Assembly (NCBI GenBank): GCA_002480345.1
Contig: DLBY01000084.1
Span: 6,001 to 14,357 of the forward strand
Length of the DNA: 8,357 bases
Source of the DNA: Phycisphaerales bacterium UBA7812
GTDB taxonomy: Bacteria; Planctomycetota; Phycisphaerae; Phycisphaerales; UBA1924
Direction: 5' to 3'
The translations under genes were made by a program, and so were the position numbers. Under the pieces are notes generated by a model. It ran no database searches. It saw only the letters and a list, made by a program, of their open reading frames with translations, and had not been told where the DNA came from. Shown one piece after another: positions 6,111-8,357 of the stretch; position 1 is the first letter of the stretch, and each line of letters starts with the position of its first letter.

Positions 6111-6140
6111 GGTCTCGGCCGAAGCGTTCGGCCGGTCTCG
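6111..6140 (+). promoter_or_regulatory. 5'-UTR hairpin flanked by GGTCTCG direct repeats
   Basis: CGGCCGAA (6116-6123) and TTCGGCCG (6127-6134) form a perfect eight-base-pair stem with a GCG loop. GGTCTCG occurs on both sides, at 6111-6117 and 6134-6140. There is no T tract, so it is not a terminator. It lies between the candidate promoter and the ribosome binding site, where such hairpins often stabilise mRNA or bind a regulator. The rest of the 6004-6207 intergenic region shows no gene. Confidence 0.5.
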
Positions 6141-6194
6141 TGGGCAAGGACACGCCTTCGCGAGCGACAGAGAGAGACATGTTTCTTGTGCTTT

Positions 6195-6199
6195 GGAGG
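6195..6199 (+). promoter_or_regulatory. Strong ribosome binding site fixing the exported-protein start at 6208
   Basis: GGAGG lies eight bases before the ATG at 6208, and the protein from that ATG begins with a classic signal peptide (MKKAVIG). An in-frame TTG at 6193 would overlap the ribosome binding site and add five acidic or polar residues before the signal peptide, so it is rejected. Confidence 0.85.
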
Positions 6200-6207
6200 A
6201 TCGAGAT

Positions 6208-7263
6208 ATGAAGAAGGCAGTGATTGGCATGCTGGCGGTCGCCGGACTCGCCGCTGCGGCGAGCGCGGATCAGGTCAACCTCAAGCAACTCTCCGTGATC
6301 GATGTCGGCGCCGAATTCAACGGCACCACCGCGAACGGGGGGAACCCCTCCGCCGTCGCGTGGGACGGCACCAACCTGTTCGTTGCCGGCTTCGCGTCCG
6401 CGGGCGGCACCAACCAGGAGACCGCTGGCATCGTCAAGTACGACGCAAGCGGCGCGTTCCAGTCCAGCTTCGGCGTCATCGCGCCGACCCCCTTCAACCG
6501 GGGTTACTCGGGTCTGGACATCTCCAACGGCCTCCTCGTTGCCGCCTATGACGATGGCGCCGCGGACGCCCAGGGCATCACCGCGTGGGACCTCGCGGGC
6601 AACCAACTCTGGGCGAAGAACGCCCGCGGCGGATCGGGTGTCGCGATCGATCCGGGCTTCAACGGCGTTGATTCGGGCGTCGCCTGGACCACTTTCGGGT
6701 CGGGTCGTCGCGCCCTTCAGGATGCCGCGACCGGTGCGGACATCTACACCACCGGTGACGGCATGATCATCACCCCCGACTTCCAGGGCTCCTTCTGGCG
6801 CGACATGGACTTCGGCAGCAACGGTGACATGGTCGCCCGCCGCTCCAACGATGTCGTCCTTCTCAACCGCACCGGCGGCAACTCGGGCAACGCCTCTCTG
6901 CTGGTCGAGAACATGGAGAACGGCCCGTTCATCAACGGCCAGAAGATCTCGTATGTCGAGAGCGGCGAGTACGGCGACTTCGTGATCTACAACGATCGCG
7001 CGACGGGTTCGCCCGGCCAGGCTGCCGCCGATGTTCTCAAGGCCGTCCGCCTCGATGGGTCGGAGATCACCCTGAACTTCTTCGGCGGTCCCGGCTTCGA
7101 TCTGGGCAACGGCTACTACGACTTCTCCTACGACGCCGCGACCGACACGCTGGCGATCCTCGATTTCAACAACCGCCTCGTCTACATCTACGAGGTGCCC
7201 GCGCCCGGCGCGGCCGCAGTCCTCGGCCTCGGTGGCCTCATCGCCGCCCGCCGTCGCCGCTGA
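6208..7263 (+). CDS. Exported beta-propeller-like protein with PEP-CTERM-type C-terminal anchor
   Basis: The product has 351 residues. Residues 1-20 are a signal peptide: MKK, a hydrophobic core and an ASA cleavage site before Asp21. The mature part is rich in Gly, Asp, Asn and Ala and has repeated short units such as PSAVAWDGTNLFVAGF, YSGLDISNGLLVAAY, WRDMDFGSNGDMVARR and DFSYDAATDTLAILDF. This spacing is what one sees in beta-propeller blades, though I could not assign a named repeat. The last 22 residues (330-351) are VPAPGAAA, then a hydrophobic GLGGL-type segment and a terminal run of four arginines after IAA. That is the planctomycete version of a PEP-CTERM sorting signal, with PAPG in place of PEP, so the protein is probably processed by an exosortase-like enzyme or held at the cell surface. 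Its role is unknown. It has a good ribosome binding site, its own candidate promoter and a terminator. Confidence 0.85.
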   Translation: MKKAVIGMLAVAGLAAAASADQVNLKQLSVIDVGAEFNGTTANGGNPSAVAWDGTNLFVAGFASAGGTNQETAGIVKYDASGAFQSSFGVIAPTPFNRGYSGLDISNGLLVAAYDDGAADAQGITAWDLAGNQLWAKNARGGSGVAIDPGFNGVDSGVAWTTFGSGRRALQDAATGADIYTTGDGMIITPDFQGSFWRDMDFGSNGDMVARRSNDVVLLNRTGGNSGNASLLVENMENGPFINGQKISYVESGEYGDFVIYNDRATGSPGQAAADVLKAVRLDGSEITLNFFGGPGFDLGNGYYDFSYDAATDTLAILDFNNRLVYIYEVPAPGAAAVLGLGGLIAARRRR

Positions 7264-7281
7264 TCCCTGTTCTTTCCGCGA

Positions 7282-7310
7282 CGCGGGGCCTCGCGGCCCC
7301 GCGCCGTTTT
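7282..7310 (+). terminator. Intrinsic-type terminator after the exported-protein gene
   Basis: CGCGGGGCC (7282-7290) and GGCCCCGCG (7295-7303) form a perfect nine-base-pair stem with a TCGC loop. After CCG come four T (7307-7310). It starts 18 bases past the stop codon. The T tract is short and offset, but the stem is very strong. It lies directly before the regulator start codon at 7314, so it also occupies that gene's leader. Confidence 0.65.
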
Positions 7311-7313
7311 CTG

Positions 7314-8357
7314 ATGACGAAACTCGTTGATTACAAGCCCGTAACCCCGTCCCCCGGCCAACCGATGTGGGCGGCCGTGCGGGACGCCGTCCGCGATGTC
7401 ATCGACGCCGGACGCGTCGGGCCCGGAGACCGTCTGCCGAGCACCAAGGCGCTCAGCGAGACCATGTCCGTCTCCCTCGTCACCGTCCACCGCGCCCTGC
7501 AGGAGCTGGTCGCCGCGGGCGTGCTCCGTCGGGGCCAGGGACGCGGCACCTTTGTGCACGAGGCCTATCTCTCGCCCGATCGGAAGGCCACCGGTCTGCG
7601 GATGGGCCTGGTCATCCACGCGGAGGCCTCGCTCGCGAACCCGTACTACAGCCCGATCATGGACGGCATCCGGCGTGCCTCCCACGCGGAGGGTGTCGAT
7701 CTCGTCTTTCTCCGGTACGGCGAGGACTGGCGCAACGAGTGCGACGGGTTCATCTATGTCAACCCGAGCCGCGAGCAGCTCGCCAAACCACCGCGGTTCG
7801 GCGCCGCGAACGGACGGGCGGGCGACCGGCCCCTGATGCAGATCGGTGCCTCGTTCGAAGCCGAGGGGTTCGGGTGGATCGACGCGGACAATGTCGAGAT
7901 CGGCCGCCGCGCCGCGACGGAACTCCACAGGGCGGGTCACACCCGGATCGGGCTCGTGGGTGAACTCCCGCGGCTCAGCAACTCGCTCGATCGCGAGCGA
8001 GGCTTCAAGCAGGCGGCGCTCGAACTCGGGGTGCTCCGCGGAGACGCGGACTGCATCCGCTCGGACGGCTGGCGGCTCGATGCCGCGGGCCGCGAGCGAC
8101 TCCGCCAGCTTCTTTCCAGCAACGACCGTCCCGAGGCCTTCTTCGCATCGGGGTATTACTTTGCCCTCGATGTTTACGACACCGCCCGCGATCTCGGGCT
8201 CTCCATCCCGGGAGATATCGCAGTCCTCGGGGTCGACGACCCACCCAGCGCGACGCACCTGGCGCCGGCGCTGAGCACCTTCCGCCAGCCGCTCGAGGAG
8301 ATGGGCGAACTCGTCATCCTCGAACAGCTCCGCGCCATCCGCGGCGAGACCGATGCC
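7314..8357 (+). CDS. GntR-type winged-helix / LacI-type sensor hybrid transcription regulator (3' partial)
   Basis: The frame stays open for 348 codons and leaves the window, so the C-terminus is missing. Residues 18-81 are a GntR winged helix: PMWAAVRDAVRDVIDAG, GDRLPS, the recognition helix region SVSLVTVHRALQELV and the wing GQGRGTFV. From about residue 96 a LacI/periplasmic-binding-like sensor follows (MGLVIHAE, NPYYSPIMDGIRRA, CDGFIYVNP, HTRIGLVGE, AFFASGYYFALDVYDTA, IPGDIAVLGVDD at about 298-309, LSTFRQPLEEMG). This is the AraR-like layout of sugar-responsive repressors. The sensor is compact: only about eight residues separate the FLRY strand from the CDGFIYV strand, where LacI proteins usually have a helix and some 30 residues. 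The ATG at 7314 has no Shine-Dalgarno site because the upstream terminator fills the leader; a later ATG at 7365 would cut into the winged helix. Its target could be this locus or the genes to the right. Confidence 0.9.
   Translation, partial: MTKLVDYKPVTPSPGQPMWAAVRDAVRDVIDAGRVGPGDRLPSTKALSETMSVSLVTVHRALQELVAAGVLRRGQGRGTFVHEAYLSPDRKATGLRMGLVIHAEASLANPYYSPIMDGIRRASHAEGVDLVFLRYGEDWRNECDGFIYVNPSREQLAKPPRFGAANGRAGDRPLMQIGASFEAEGFGWIDADNVEIGRRAATELHRAGHTRIGLVGELPRLSNSLDRERGFKQAALELGVLRGDADCIRSDGWRLDAAGRERLRQLLSSNDRPEAFFASGYYFALDVYDTARDLGLSIPGDIAVLGVDDPPSATHLAPALSTFRQPLEEMGELVILEQLRAIRGETDA

Noticed and set aside
7188..8258. A 356-codon open frame on the minus strand opposite the regulator
   Set aside because: The plus strand here reads as a GntR/LacI hybrid with motifs in the correct order. 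The minus frame also runs into the end of the exported-protein gene and shows no family features.

Overview
The window is GC-rich, and every gene in it reads left to right. It looks like chromosomal DNA from a planctomycete, most likely of the Phycisphaerae. Three things point there: an exported protein ending in a PEP-CTERM-like anchor of the PAPGAAA...GLGGL...ARRRR type common in that class, a pile-up of Gfo/Idh/MocA oxidoreductases beside a xylose-isomerase-like TIM-barrel protein, and Shine-Dalgarno sites of uneven strength. The taxonomic call is an inference from these traits, not from a marker gene.

Region 1 (1-1209): the end of a Gfo/Idh/MocA dehydrogenase whose start lies just left of the window. 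A 249-base intergenic region follows, with a terminator-like hairpin, a perfect TATAAT -10 box, an inverted repeat where the -35 should lie, and a roughly 100-base leader that can fold.

Region 2 (1210-6003): a tight four-gene operon. It encodes a bifunctional NagB (glucosamine-6-phosphate deaminase-like) / PIG-L (LmbE-type N-deacetylase) fusion, a sugar isomerase/epimerase-like TIM-barrel protein, a canonical Gfo/Idh/MocA dehydrogenase that overlaps the previous gene by ATGA, and a second dehydrogenase-like protein with a non-canonical nucleotide-binding loop. The simplest reading is catabolism of an N-acetylated amino sugar: the fusion protein would remove acetate and ammonia, and the isomerase and dehydrogenases would oxidise or epimerise the sugar or a related derivative. 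No transporter, kinase or glycoside hydrolase is inside the window, so the substrate cannot be fixed.

Region 3 (6004-7310): a 204-base intergenic region with a candidate promoter and a strong 5'-UTR hairpin, then a secreted, probably beta-propeller protein with a signal peptide and a C-terminal PEP-CTERM-like membrane/sorting tail, closed by an intrinsic-terminator-like hairpin.

Region 4 (7314-8357): a GntR-type winged-helix / LacI-type sensor hybrid repressor, starting only 50 bases after the previous stop codon and running off the right edge. It is a plausible sugar-responsive regulator of this locus or of the genes that follow it. An 11-base AT-rich motif occurs once in each of the two intergenic promoters, in opposite orientations. 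It could tie the two units together, but it may only reflect -10-like sequence.

I see no RNA genes, CRISPR array, insertion sequence or phage gene. The most unusual content is the NagB/PIG-L fusion with altered NagB active-site positions, embedded in an isomerase/dehydrogenase operon.
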